From the NCBI RefSeq assembly GCF_026151205.1, contig NC_087082.1, positions 17,701,401 through 17,765,400 of the forward strand: a stretch of 64,000 nucleotides of DNA, written 5' to 3'. Positions 12,501 through 27,500 of this stretch are shown piece by piece (within the stretch, counting starts at the first letter, position 1; the number at the start of each line of letters is the position of its first letter). The notes below the pieces were generated by a model. That model worked only from the letters and a program-made list of their open reading frames with translations, made no database searches and was not told where the DNA came from. This stretch comes from Bolinopsis microptera. Lineage: Eukaryota > Ctenophora > Tentaculata > Lobata > Bolinopsidae. The translations under genes were made by a program, and so were the position numbers.

Positions 12501-15500
12501 AGCATAGTTACTACCACTATAAGAGCATAGTTACTACCACTATAAGAGCATAGTTACTAATTACTATAAGAGCATAGTTACTACCACTATAAGAGCATAG
12601 TTACTAATTACTATAAGAGCATAGTTACTACCACTATAAGAGCATAGTTACTAATTACTATAAGAGCATAGTTACTACCACTATAAGAGCATAGTTACTA
12701 CCACTATAAGAGCATAGTTACTACCACTATAAGAGCATAGTTACTAATTACTATAAGAGCATAGTTACTACCACTATAAGAGCATAGTTACTACCACTAT
12801 AAGAGCATAGTTACTAATTACTATAAGAGCATAGTTACTACCACTATAAGAGCATAGTTACTACCACTATAAGAGCATAGTTACTACCACTATAAGAGCA
12901 CAGTTACTCACGGGATTGTCCATTTAGCGCGTAGTAGTACTGTAACTTGTAGGTGGGCACGTAGTCTCTATCCCAGCTAAACTTCATTTTAAACTTCATA
13001 TCTAAATCACATCCGAACCAGCCCTTAGCTCTGATTTACCCACTCTGGGTGTGCCAAGTTCCAAGATCTAAGTTTCAAGTCGTTCCAAGTTTCAAGTCCG
13101 AGTGGCTCCACAAAAAACCAGGCACAGACAGCAACCCTGTAAATCGTGCAACAAAACAGGACAGACTCTCACTACATGCAATGTAGTAAAAGAGAGAGAG
13201 AGAGAGAGTAGAACGGTTAACGGTCGGAGTGGTAGCCGGAAACCAAGAGTCTTATAAGTGTTGCTATAGCAACAAGCAGTGTAATTGTGGTTTATACAGT
13301 ACATTGATTGGTAAATTACTCGCATAATCATCCGGCTATCCAGTGAGTTGTAATAGGAGGTTAGTTTGTCACGTGGTTTAGTTAAGTACTTTGTCACGTG
13401 GTTAACTACGTCATAAGTGCAGACTGACGGAACTTTGTGCCTGTTACAGCTACTGTAGTGATCCGTGTTACATCAGCACATGTAATGTGGTAACTGGTAA
13501 GTAGTTGGTACGATTTAAGTTTACTGTTTTCAGTTCGCCACTTTCAGTTCACCACCCTATCCCAGGTGATAAAATGGTAAAAGTTAGTAAAAAGATTACA
13601 GACTATCTTGGGGGGTCGTGGTCTGGGCTCTGACGTAATACCCAGTCACAGTGTACAGTAACTGTAAGACCTCTATAATTGAATAATTGAGTAATCATAA
13701 GCGCCTCATCCCCACTAAGCGCCTCATCCCCACTAAGCGCCTCATCCCCACTAATAAATCTGGTATTAACAAGACCTCTACGTGTTTTGCTGTGAAGATA
13801 AAACTAACGTGGCGTCAATGTCAGATGATTGCATAGGTTGTAAAAACACAAGCGACCACAATATATAATATAGATAATATAAACATGGTAAACTAGCAGT
13901 GATTATGGTTTCGAAAAATCTTACATAATCGTAGACTATACTACTATAGTAGTCGAGAGCAACGTATTAATATGTATAAGGATCAGGTATTGAAAGTCGA
14001 TAGCATTATAAATTTATAAATTAGTTAATTAATAATTATCCAATTAACTTATTATCTGACGTAAAAATTGTTAGAACAAAAGTTTTTCTTCTTGATAATA
14101 TGAACACACTCGATTGATCCGCAATCTTTTACGATGTTCACAACTAAAGATATTCGACAAACAAGAAAGGTGGTAAAAAGTGGTAAAGTGGCAAAAAGTG
14201 GCCTTAAGACAAGTGGAAAAGTTTGGAAAAGTTGGTCAGCCATAAAGGGCACCTAATGGGACTCAAAAACGTCAAAAATCCTCCGAAAGCTTGGATGGTC
14301 AGCAGATCGATTTTTTCAGACGGATTTGTCTGTACTAAATAGTCTGTACTAAATTTGTCTGTACTAAATAGTTGAATTATAATTTTGTAAATACTAGACG
14401 TAGTAGTCATACTGTCAATAGTCGCAAAGTACTACATTAACATAGTAGTATTAATAATGGCTATACAGTGGGCACTTACCTTGATTCATACCCTCGAACA
14501 TGGCAACTTTTCTGAGTATCTTGGGAGACGGATACAGTGGTTTTCTGTGGTGAGGACCCAGCTGTTCTATAGGTATAAACACGTTAGGATGAGGAGACAT
14601 CATCCTCATAGGAGGGCTGGGGCTCTTGGCTAGGGGTGGGGAGGTGTCGTTAAATAGCTTCGCTATCGGAGTTCTCCGTTCTGAAAGGAGAGAGAGTTAG
14701 TAAGTAAGGTTGCTGAGATTGCACATTTATATATTATCAAATTTAAATGCAATTAAAAAAATGGAAACATGGATAATTAATGGATTAAGAAGTTTGAATA
14801 TGATTGCATTAGCAATTATTCGGTAATTTGTGAAAGTTAAAAAAGTGCTAGTGATGCAAGAGTGCCACTTTTAGCATGATATTGAGAACCAACCTGTTAA
14901 ATCAGGGATCAAGACTTCAACGTCCACTGGGTTCACCTCATCGTAGCTTATATCAACCTGAAAATTATTTGTCATGAATTACGTAGTTTCACTTCAGTCC
15001 GAATACCGTTCATAATATGCATGATAAGGAACAAAACGCTCATAATATGTCGTTGGTAGACAGCTTGGCTACTTATGATAAGTCTGACAGGATATCTAAC
15101 AATATTTTAAGTAAGTTTTTCCCATGCATTTGTTTAAATAATTATGTGAGACATGTTTCTGAAACATGTTTATTGTTTCATATTTTGAATCATTGTCAGA
15201 TTTATTAAAGACTGGATTAGCAATTAATACACTGTTCGCGTATTACAACATCTTTGTTTTATGTTTAGAGTCGTGTGAAAACTATCATTTCATGATCGCC
15301 AGCATCGTGATAAGCTGTTTTACAGGAGCGAGACGTCATATTCGCAAACATCTTCGCCGGTCCTTTGACTTTAGGCATCTTACTGTCCCTTAAAGTATAA
15401 ACGTTATAAAACTACTGATACGGTCCTTATTATTATTTCTTGATCTTATTGCTGAGTGCTTCCCCGTTGGAGCCGCATCTTAGCTCAACAACGTTACCTT

Positions 15501-18500
15501 TAAACACCTTTCACACAGATGGGGTTAGCTAACACGTCTGATCTTATACTGCATGCGTCTTGGTAAGTATCGTAGTTCAATAACAAAGCTGTCCACTAGA
15601 CCGTTAGGGAGCGGCTCATAAATACGCATGCGGACTCTCCCCCAAATTTCATGTATTCTTTCAGGTCTTTGTTGCTACACTATAAAAGCTAAACGAGTGT
15701 GCTCTTGACCTATATGGTCCAGCCATTAATCGCACCAACGCCTTCATTTAGCCTTTATTCTTTACCTCGATACGTACGCTCAGCTTTCATGTGTCCACTG
15801 TTCAAGATACTGATTGGACAACATGACTAAACTCATGAACCCTTGTTCCAATAGAGCACCACTATGATTTAAACGGTTCCTAAACGTTATTATAACTAGC
15901 AGGAACCCGTCTTACTCTAAAGTGGTGTCAAGACTCAAGAGACTAAAATAACCATTACCTAGATTTAATTCGCGTTTTTGACACCACTTAAGGGTCAAAA
16001 TTTTGGCCACTAAAATTCTTATTCCTTGGCCAATTTTTTATTTTTTCATGCTGATTTGAAAAGCATAAAAGCATTTGACCTAGTCAAAAAAGTTTCAGTT
16101 GTATATCTTTTACGGTTTTAGCGGAAAGTCGTGTTAAAGTTGATGCCGTGGTGTCAGTAAAATGGCACGGATAAACATATATCGTCTCGCTTTATATATA
16201 GTAAGATGGTTGCAAGTTTACAACGAAGAGCCAATCGATAAACTACCATTTATTGCGGTCCCTTATGGTACTAGTCACAGTTTCCGCGTTATTAATGATA
16301 TTATGACTATGTTAACCAGTGAACCTTATCACGCATTATTAATGATATTATTTAGCCAGTAAACCTTATCACGCGTTATTAATGATAATACTATTTAACC
16401 AGTACACCTTATCACGCGTTATTAATGATAATATTATTTAACCAGTAAACCTTATCACGCATTATTAATGATATTATTTAACCAGTACACCTTATCACGC
16501 GTTATTAATGATAATACTATTTAGCCAGTAAACCTTATCACGTGTTATTAATGATATTATTTAACCAGTGAACCTTATCACGCATTATTAATGATATTAT
16601 TTAACCAGTGAACCTTATCACGCATTATTAATGATATTATTTAACCAGTACACCTTATCACGCGTTATTAATGATAATACTATTTAGCCAGTAAACCTTA
16701 TCACGCATTATTAATGATATTATTTAACCAGTACACCTTATCACGCGTTATTAATGATAATACTATTTAGCCAGTAAACCTTATCACGCATTATTAATGA
16801 TATTATTATTTAGCCAGTAAACCTTATCACGCATTATTAATGATATTATTATTTAGCCAGTAAACCTTATCACGCATTATTAATGATATTATTTAACCAG
16901 TACACCTTATCACGCATTATTAATGATATTATTTAACCAGTACACCTTATCACGCGTTATTAATGATAATACTATTTAGCCAGTACACCTTATCACGCAT
17001 TATTAATGATATTATTATTTAGCCAGTAAACCTTATCACGCATTATTAATGATATTATTATTTAGCCAGTAAACCTTATCACGCATTATTAATGATATTA
17101 TTATTTAGCCAGTAAACCTTATCACGCATTATTAATGATATTATTTAACCAGTAAACCTTATCACGCATTATTAATGATATTATTTAACCAGTACACCTT
17201 ATCACGCATTATTAATGATATTATTTAACCAGTACACCTTATCACGCGTTATTAATGATAATACTATTTAGCCAGTACACCTTATCACGCATTATTAATG
17301 ATATTATTATTTAGCCAGTAAACCTTATCACGCATTATTAATGATATTATTATTTAGCCAGTAAACCTTATCACGCATTATTAATGATATTATTTAACCA
17401 GTACACCTTATCACGCGTTATTAATGATAATACTATTTAGCCAGTAAACCTTATCACGCATTATTAATGATATTATTATTTAGCCAGTAAACCTTATCAC
17501 GCATTATTAATGATATTATTATTTAGCCAGTAAACCTTATCACGCGTTATTAATGATAATACTATTTAACCAGTACACCTTATCACGCGTTATTAATGAT
17601 AATATTATTTAACCAGTATACCTTATCACTCGCCAGATCTGCAGTTGAGCTCGACCAGATAATATCAATATAATCTAAAACCAATTTTTAAGTCAGTTAC
17701 AATTAGCGAGCTCCTATGGTTTACTGTTAAATTCATAAACAGGATAATATTAAACATTAGCTGCGAGTGACTGTCTGTTTATTTACGCTATCTGTGCACT
17801 AAAAACTCGGAATTTTAACAGACGAACATTCGGACAAAAATTACATATTACCACAAACATAGAATTGAACTCTACCGGTTTGATTTTTTCTTAGCCATCA
17901 TCTCCTTAGCGATTAAAGTCCTTGTTTATAATCATTTTTTCATATATAATTCCATAAAAAAAATTAATTCTATTTCAAGGTAATCGTCGACTTAAAGGAA
18001 AATGGCGTTTTGTTTTAACTCTTAATTTTGGGATTTGTTTGGATAACTGATCAAGAAACATCTAGAATACTAAAGATGTCAATTGTCAAGCTATCTTGAT
18101 TCTTTGGACAATTAAAAACATGCCGTTCCCAAACAGTAAACACCTTGTTGTTTAAATCACAAAAATTACATTTATTTGGCTAGCTTTACATTCAGTGTCT
18201 TTTGATCTCAGATGGTTGATCGCTGATTTACTTTGTCATCAAAAGCCAGTAAGTAACTACAATCGTATACCATGCCTTCGGCTTGACTTCCTGATCGTAG
18301 ATTTGAATAAATGAAATTAAAATAAATCATTGATAAATGAAATTTACCTGATCAGGTATGACTTGAACTGGAACCCATTTGTTAGTTGCTTTCGTTCGGT
18401 TCTTGTATTTCGATCGCAAGGAGCTCATTTTATCTTTTGGCTTGCTGAACTTCTTTTGTAGTTCACTGAAAATTCAGATAATCAATATAGTTATATTTCC

Positions 18501-21500
18501 AATTTGGTTGGTTCTCATAGTACAGTTTTGATATTTAATCGAGAAAGATTTGGTCGCACCAACTTATCACAATGCTGGCAAGCATTACCGTCGCCCTTAT
18601 ATTCACAACACTATTTACCCCCTAGATACGATTATATCCCCTTTATTGTTTTCCAGGCATTAAGACTCATCGAAAGTAGTTCAGCAGGTACATTTAAGTT
18701 CAAAACATTCTAATTCAATGTTGAAGATGACAGGAATAAGAAATAGTTATATGGAGGTTTTTAAGAAATTTGCGCAAAGACGCGCCAGCATGTTATACGA
18801 AATTAGGTAAAAAACCCAAAATCGCCATATTCAGGTGCCTTAAAAACCATGTTAAAATTGAGTTAGAGATCTGAAACTTTGCAGAGCGTCTAGACCTTGT
18901 CCATATCGCCTGTAAAAAAAATTTCATGTTTCAGGAGTATCGGGAAGTGGGTTTTCTGGAACCCCTGTTTTACAACAGATTGTCGTGAAGCTATATATGT
19001 ATATATATGTATATATGTATTTGACCAAAACCCATAATCATGGGTAGAGTGAACCGCTGCCAGTGTCTCTCTTTTCCAAACAAAAGGAAATGATATTAAT
19101 TTGAGGAACCGTCCGCAAATGCAAATTGATACCGAGAATGAAATCGGTCGCTCGCTTTTCCCATTTAATAAGCTTTATTACAATTCGTAAGCCGTGAATG
19201 AATGGGAAAAGCGAGCGACCGATTTCATTCTCGGTATCAATTTGCATTTGCGGACGGTTCCTCAAATTAATATCATTTCCTTTTGTTTGGAAAAGAGAGA
19301 CACTGGCAGCGGTTCACTCTACCCATGATTATGGGTTTTGGTCAAATATCATCTCTTTTTGATTATAATGTCAGGATAATTTACACAGTCGAAACTTCAT
19401 TTTAATAAGGAGATAATTTCAACGATTTCGAAATTCTGACTTTGAAAACGTTTCCTTGTGTTTAGGTAGGTATATCTGTCGATTACCGACTGAATATGGC
19501 ACTTTTTACTCATTCAAGTTGGCATTAAATTCATATATAATGCCATTTAAATATCGTGGAAAGCAGAATATATTCGAAATCACGAATGAGCAAAATTCTC
19601 ACCTTTCGCACGTGCAAACTTTGAGCGGACGTTGCGTGCGCATACAATATTGAATCACCGTAAATTTTTGCATAGTGGTATTTAATATATAGTTTGATAA
19701 GCATGCAAAGTTTCAGAAGATTTCAAAAAGAACTTGGATCACAACGGGACTCCAAAGTTGATAAAAATCGTGAAAATCAAAATTTTTAGTGATTTTAGCA
19801 ATTTTCTATCAATTTGGGCGTGTCCCCACGTGTGCAACTTTTCGATTTTTAACTTTAAAATTAGCCTATAACACAATTTAAACCTTTAAGAAGCAAAATT
19901 GAGCTCCACAACCCAAGGGATGGCCCAACACCAGAGAATACTAATTTACAACTTTTGTGTTTTTATAAAATTATTCTTCAAAAAAGCACTAACTTCAATA
20001 GCAAATATCTTTATGAAGGAGCAAGGTAGGAAACTTTTCCGGTAGATTTTCGGAATGCTTGAACAATTATCTAAGATGAAAATGTCCTCAGATTTTGAAT
20101 AAAATTACTCCTTAATGGTGTAAAATCGATTTGAAAAGTTGTTACTTTGTCAAAAATCAAGTTTTAAAAACACTTAATTTGATGACGTCATCAAGTGATG
20201 ATGATGACGTTAAATTATTTTTTAATACAATGTAAACTAAAGCTTAAACGATTATCTTTAAAACCTGTGGTTCGAGATGACTGTATCGTTTATACTTTTG
20301 AATCTACGGACACTTAAATGTAGGCTACAATTGACTGCAAAAAGCGTCTATACTATACTTCACGACAATCTGTTGTAAAACAGGGGTTCCAGAAAACCCA
20401 CTTGCCGATACTGCTGAAACATGAAATTTTGTTTACAGTCGATTTGGACAAGGTCTAGACGCCCTGCAAAGTTTCAGATCTCTAACTCAATTTTAACATG
20501 GTTTTTAAGGCACCTGAATATGGCGATTTTGGGTTTTTTACCTAATTTCGTATAACATGCTGGCGCGTATTTTGCGCAAATTTCTTAAAAACCTCCACAT
20601 AACTATTTCTTATTCCTGTCATCTTTAACATTGAACTAGAATGTTTTGAACTTAAATATACCTGCTGAACTACTTTCGATGAGTCTTAATGCCTGGAAAA
20701 CAATAAATGGGATATAATAGTATAGGGGGTAAATAGTATTGTGAATATAAGGGCGACGGTAATGCTTGCCAGCATTGTGATAGACGCTTTTTGCAGTCAA
20801 TTGTAGCCTACATTTAAGTGTCCGTAGATTCAAAAGTATAAACGATACAGTCATCTCGAACCACAGGTTTTAAAGATAATTGTTTAAGCTTTAGTTTACA
20901 TTGTATTGAAAAATAATTTAACGTCATCATCATCACTTGATGACGTCATCAAGTTAAGTGTTTTTAAAACTTGACTTTTGACAAAGTAACAACTTTTTAA
21001 ATCGATTTTACACTATTAAGGAGTAATTTTATTCAAAATCTGAGGACATTTTCATCTTAGATAATTGTTCAAGCATTCCGAAAATCTACCGGAATAGTTT
21101 CCTACCTTGCTCCTTCATAAAGATATTTGCTATTGAAGTTAGTGCTTTTTTGAAGAATAATTTTATAAAAACACAAAAGTTGTGAATTAGTATTCTCTGG
21201 TGTTGGGCCATCCCTTGGGTTGTGGAGCTCAATTTTGCTTCTTAAAGGTGTAAATTGTGTTATAGGCTAGTTTTAAAGTTAAAAATCGAAAAGTTGCACA
21301 CGTGGGGACACGCCCAAATTCATTTAAAATAGCTAAAATCGCTAAAAATTTTGATTTTCACGATTTTTATCAACTTTGGAGTCCCGTTGTGATCCAAGTT
21401 CTTTTTTAAATCTTCTGAAACTTTGCATGCTTATCAAACTATATATTAAATACCACTATGCAAAAATTTACGGTGATTCAATATTGTATGCGCACGCGAC

Positions 21501-24500
21501 GTCCGCTCAAAGTTTGCACGTGCGAAAGGTGAGAAATTTGCTCATTCGTGATTTCGAACATATTCTGCTTTCCACAATATTTAAAATTAAATGGCATTAT
21601 ATATGAATTTAATGCCAACTTGAATGAGTAAAAAGTGCCATATTCAGTCGGTTATCGACAGAAATACCTAACTAAACACAAGGAAACGTTTTCAAAGGCA
21701 GAATTTCGAAATCGTCGAAATTACCTCCTTGTTAATGAAGTTTTGACTAGCTGTGTAAATTATCCTGACATTATAATCAAAAAGAGATGATATTTGACCA
21801 AAACCCATAATCATGGGTAGAGTGTACCGCTGCCAGTGTCTCTCTTTTCCAAACAAAAGGAAATGATATTAATTTGAGGAACAGTCCGCTAATGCAAATT
21901 GATACCGAGAATGAAATCGGTCGCTCGCTTTTTCCATTCGATCACGGCCTACGAATTGTAATAAAGCTTATTGATTTGAAAAAGCGAGCGACCGATTTCA
22001 TTCTCGGTATCAATTTGCATTAGCGGACTGTTCCTCAAATTAATATCATTTCCTTTTGTTTGGAAAAGAGAGACACTGGCAGCGGTACACTCTACCCATG
22101 ATTATGGGTTTTGGTCAAATATAATATATTATCACACTTTCGAGCCAAATTTAGCAGGAAAGCAGAATTGATATTACATGCCCCGATGGGGAGCACTGGC
22201 TCTCACCCGGGGGCATGAAATATCAATCAGTTACTCAGAGAGAGCCCGATATTCCCATCTAGGAACAAGGAGCCCACTCTCAACAACTGTTCTACTACTG
22301 CGAGGTACTGATTTAAATAAAGATTTAAATCAACAACCTTAAGTAGTCTATGACCGTTAATGCAATGATCAGATAAACTTTCCAGTATTAGGAAAAATTT
22401 ATATTTGTACCTGGTTTTGAAAATATTTCCTTGTGTTTGAGATGCGTCAAGCAAAATAAAATTTTTTGTTGTAAAACTTTTTCAAGCTGTTCCCTTTTTA
22501 TTGCACTTTATAGTTCAAAGCCTAATTAGGCTTCGGATGATGAAACAAAGTAAAAACTCCCTGGCTTGTACGAGCTTTAAGTGACTTAAGGTTATTGAAA
22601 ACGAGATCAAAGTTTACAAGCAGACTTGAAAGTTTCACAAAGTTTTGGTACTTGTCAGCGATACAATCAATCAGGATAATTAATTTCCTTAATCGCTTAC
22701 TTGAAATTAAAAAGGAAGTGTCAGAACAAACTACAGTCACCCTCACAAAAAATAGTAAACACTAGACGATGTTTGATTAATTCGAACGAAGAAAACACAC
22801 AAAACAAAGCCAGATTTCAGCCATTTCAGACCTCAATTTTAACCCCCTCTGATCCCTTCTTTGAGCCATATTCCATATAGAAATTGTGCAGAAATTATAC
22901 TTGGCTTTTCCAAACCGGTTTCGCCTAGATTAGCTTGCGAAATTCGTGGCTGATCTATAAACAGACTGATAAAGAGACTTATATGTAGATTCTGTACAAT
23001 AAAGAGCGAAAATTCTATCCCAGGACTAGTTTCAACTGAATTTTAGTTAGTGCAAATAAGTGCAATAAAAACATCCTATAAAATATAATATTTATATAAA
23101 TATATCAAGGGACGAATGACGTAACTTAATCAGCTAATCTGGTTATAAATTAGTCTGGGCACTGGGGCAAACAGGTCCGATGATTAATGTGCTGCCATTC
23201 ATTAGACCAATTCAATATTGGTAACAGTACGGGTGAACTACCTGGCCATGACCAGGGTGGTTATAGGCTGGTGGAGTACTGCGTTCTAAAATGTTGAAGA
23301 GATACATTTGAATATTACAAATGTTCTGATAATTTCCAGTTCAAATAATTTCTAGCTCGAAGCAGATAATGGCAAATAATGGCAAGTAAAGATGAATACT
23401 GACTAAGAACTAAGCAGCATACTTGATAAAATTCTAAGTCAACGATTACAAGTTGCATTGATTAAATCATTCTGAAATAACAGACAATCAAGAATCAAGA
23501 CGGACGATAATATTGTTGATGTAAATTAGGGAGTGTAGTGTATAATGTGGACTGATAAATAGACACTAATTATGACACCACAGCTCTATTCAAATACAAG
23601 AACTAGGAAATTCTTTCACCTCATCGTAGATACAGATTATACGATAAGAACTGTGATGTATAATCAACACTTAAACGGATGTTCTATACATTATACTGCA
23701 TCTACAGTTTTAATGACTCTAAAAATATCTAATAGAAATAAAGTATTAGAATCACCTCACATCAATTGATTTGCAGGATGTAATTACGTATCAAACGCGC
23801 TCGCGGCGGAATATTCTAGACTCATAAGTACAAGACCCATAGGCGGAAAAAACATTAATATTCGATGCACTACGTACCAGAAAAAAGCAAATTGGGCGCG
23901 GCATACAGCATTCACTGTGTCATAAATGTGATACGGGAGATTCTAATTTCACGTATTGTAACTTTAATATCTGAAATACTAACTTATCGAGAGCTATATA
24001 TAGCTTGGACATTATAAACATAAATAAGTTCGACATGTCTAGTTTTGCTTTGGTGAGATTTATAACTAACGTTTGATCAAATTCTGCTTTCCAGGCCAAA
24101 TTTGGCTCCAAATAATGGCAAATAATGGCAAGTAAAGATGTATAGTGACTAAGAACTAAGCAGAATACTTGATAAAATTCTAAGTCAACGATTACAAGTT
24201 GCATTGATTAAATCATTCTGAAATAACAGACAATCAAGAATCAAGACGGACGATAATATTGTTGGTGTAAATTAGGGTGTGCAGTGTATAATGTGGACTG
24301 ATAAATAGACAATCATGGCGCCAACCCTATTCAAATTTAACAACCAGGAAATTCTTTCACCTTATCGCAGATACAGATTATACGATAAGGACTGTGATGT
24401 ATAATCAACACTTAAACGGATGTTCTATACATTATACTGCATCTACAGTTTTAATGACTCTAAAAATATCTAATAGAAATAAAGTATTAGAATCACCTCA

Positions 24501-27500
24501 CATCAATTGATTTGCAGGATGTAATTACGTATCAAACGCGCTCGCGGCGGAATATTCTAGACTCATAAGTACAAGACCCATAGGCGGAAAAAACATTAAT
24601 ATTCGATGCACTACGTACCAGAAAAAAGCAAATTGGGCGCGGCATACAGCATTCACTGTGTCATAAATGTGAAACGCGAGATTCTAATTTCACGTATTGT
24701 AACTTTAATATCTGAAATACTAACTTATCGAGAGCTATATATAGCTTGGACATTATAAACATAAATAAGTTCGACATGTCTAGTTTTGCTTTGGTGAGAT
24801 TTATAACTAACGTTTGATCAAATTCTGCTTTCCCGGCCAAATTTGGCTCCAAATAAAGTGTGATAAAACATTAATCACATGCCTTCTCATGCGATATCAA
24901 CATTTTCAAAACTCGGCAAGCCTCGTGATTGAAAATGTCGATATAACCCTCGGCAAGCCTCGGGAAATATCGAAACTTTCGCTAACTCGGCAAGCCTCGT
25001 GGGCGAAAGTTTTGATATCGCATGAGAAGGCATGTGATAAATGTATAATATCTTATATATCCCCTCCCCATTCTAAACAGACAACATGTGACAGTATTTG
25101 CCTTCCTCCTATACCGCTCTGAACGATGCCATATTTGCCCATAATATCAATAAATTTCGTTTCCGAATCATAAACGTGTCCACTCTTAAAATTTAGCAAC
25201 GTGGGCGATTAACTTAACCTGACATGCCTTTCGTTGGCTAATAACTTAATGAAGTTGTCACTGCAGTTGTCAGGTGACACGTACTATACGCTGCTGCTCA
25301 TATCAAAATGTCAGACTCACCCGAAGATCTGCTTGTCAATCTTGACCACATCGGAGGGTTTAACCGTTCTGTTCCCAGGCCTCCCTCCTACTCCATGCTG
25401 TGCTGACAACCTCTCTGATATAGTCTGAGCCAGACTTGATATCGGGGATAACTGCTCATCTTCACTCTCGTCTCTCTCTTCCACGTGCAGCTCTCTGGTT
25501 GAGCCACCTATATTGTTTTGTAAGAAGAACAGTTGAGCTTCAAGGATCGGATCATTGTTGAAAGAAGATGGCGTGAGTTGAGTACCATGGAGACCAGCGT
25601 ACGCGCTTTGTCGTCCAGGACGGTCCCCAGACGAAGCAGAGCGTTTCAGAGACCCTCTCTGTCCGGCTAGTGAGCCTCTCTGTCCGGCTAGTGGGTGTTG
25701 GACAATCTCTGATAACAGCCCTGTTGATAATACCATTCCGTCAGAATCATAATCGCAGCTTTTAGAGTTGATAAGGTGGGAGGTCTTGCTGGTTCCTTGA
25801 GGGGTGTAGTCTGAGAATGACGTGAGGGATCTAGCTGGTCTAATATCGTCCTCGTCCTCGTCCTCACATACCACCCTCTGAAAAGTAATATCACATTACT
25901 ATTTATATTAGCATGGAGCTGACACACGTACATCGCAAGAGGTTAATCGCAGTTTATTATTATAGGTTTAACAGCTCAGTTGGGCTTCTGAAGCAGCACC
26001 GTGCACTAGCTAATCAGTCTCCGTTTATCTAATCACGATTTAATTATCTTAATTATCTTAATTATAAGATAAAAATAAGCTTTATTAAATCGACTGCTCC
26101 AATCAAAAGAAGAGTTTTATTTTCTATTAAACATGCCGGGCGCACTTAGTTATTAATCTTTTAATTTCTTATATATTTTTATGATTCATACAATATCATA
26201 CAAATATTTTTCGTTTAGAAGGCATTGTTCATACGCCATACTTTCGACTTTGGTCTATGACTTGCGTAATCCATTATCCAAGTCTATATTTATTCTCTAT
26301 CTCTTCGAAAGTTTTGGTGACGAATGGACACTATACAAATTCCTCAACAGAACGTTTACTCGTCAGAACAAAAGAAGAAATGTATATTTAAATGTATTTA
26401 TTGTATATATAATTAATCTACTGAAATAATAACACATATCATATACGTTATGCGTGTATTGACTTCTTTAACAGTTGTGCCCTCTCAACACTTCTATTCT
26501 ATTTGTTTTCTTCTCGTGCGAGTTACATTCCAAGTAGGTATTATGATATTCTGATTTCAGGTATGAGACTTAGACTGATCACCGTACAAATTCAGAATGC
26601 CTTTTTTTATTTTCGTCTATCGTTTAAAATGCCGATTTTTTGTAAGATCAGGTTTTATCAATTACCTCCTGACGAGTATAATCTTTAAATACAAATTTTA
26701 TCCACAACAGAAGACTTGAAATTAATTAAAACATATAATTTAAGTGGAAAATGATTGTACGATTTTGAAATGAAAGTCAATGAAACCACTGTTTTATATA
26801 ATACTAGAGGTCGGTGCACTTAATATATGTCCAAGGTATTTTGAGATAAGAAGAGGCGTGGTATCTACCACAAGCAATAGCCTAACTAAAGTTTTACTGC
26901 CCGGAGAGACCTACTATTGGTGTAGAGCCTAACTAAAGTTTTGCTGCCCGGAGAGACCTACTATTGGTGTAGAGCCTAACTAAAGTTTTGCTGCCCGGAG
27001 AGACCTACTATTGGTGTAGAGCCTAACTAAAGTTTTGCTGCCCGGAGAGACCTACTATTGGTGTAGAGCCTAACTAAAGTTTTGTTGCCCGGAGAAACGA
27101 GAGACCTTCTATTGGTGTAGAGCCTAACTAAAGTTTTGCTGCCCGGAGAGACCTACTATTGGTGTAGAGCCTAACTAAAGTTTTGCTGCCCGGAGAGACC
27201 TACTATTGGTGTAGCCTAACTAAAGTTTTGCTGCCCGGAGAGACCTACTATTGGTGTAGAGCCCAACTAAAGTTTTGCTGCCCGGAGAGACCTACTATTG
27301 GAGTAGCCTAACTAAAGTTTTGCTGCCCGGAGAGACCTACTATTGGTGTAGAGCCTAACTAAAGTTTTGTTGCCCGGAGAGACCTACTATTGGTGTAGAG
27401 CCTAACTAAAGTTTTGCTGCCCGGAGAGACCTACTATTGGTGTAGAGCCTAACTAAAGTTTTGCTGCCCGAAGAGACCTACTATTGGTGTAGACTCGATA

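Larger units (their letters stand above)
883..14479. other. 13.6 kb intron filled with repeats and small transposons
   Basis: Between exons i and j I see no exon with paired splice sites. Contents in order: a diverged pair of ~70 bp repeats (2126-2281), two adjacent hairpins (3390-3452), a 14 bp array (3981-4202), a ~20 bp repeat (4380-4455), a diverged 160 bp duplication (4792-4951 and 5262-5420), a TIR element with internal minisatellite (5994-7104), AT-rich microsatellite with a Tc1-like MITE (7484-7770), a GC-rich patch of unknown nature (8870-9050), a diverged MITE (9848-10143), a 23/24 bp array (12128-12906), a GA run (13191-13208) and a 3-copy 18 bp repeat (13699-13750). Confidence 0.55.
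14958..18347. other. 3.4 kb intron between exons g and h
   Basis: It contains a ~306 bp dispersed repeat (15896-16201), a large ~40 bp array (16281-17627) and otherwise unique AT-rich sequence. A 37-codon minus frame at 15383-15272 (beginning MPKVKGPAKMFANM) looks protein-like but has no clear splice sites, and I do not call it. Confidence 0.5.
18466..25320. other. 6.9 kb intron with fold-back element and tandem duplication
   Basis: Holds the nested inverted repeat (18556-22122), a hairpin near 22168-22235, a unique stretch around 22500-23350, a 0.74 kb tandem duplication (23367-24856) and a structured palindrome (24868-25040). No paired splice sites with an open frame were seen between. Confidence 0.5.

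Noticed and set aside
15272-15383. 37-codon minus frame MPKVKGPAKMFANM...
   Set aside because: Composition is protein-like, but no donor or acceptor with agreeing phase; too short to call.
23920-24852. Minus ORFs shared between the tandem copies (NLTKAKLDMSNLFMFIMSKL)
   Set aside because: Similarity reflects DNA duplication; the frames have different broken N-termini and no splice support.
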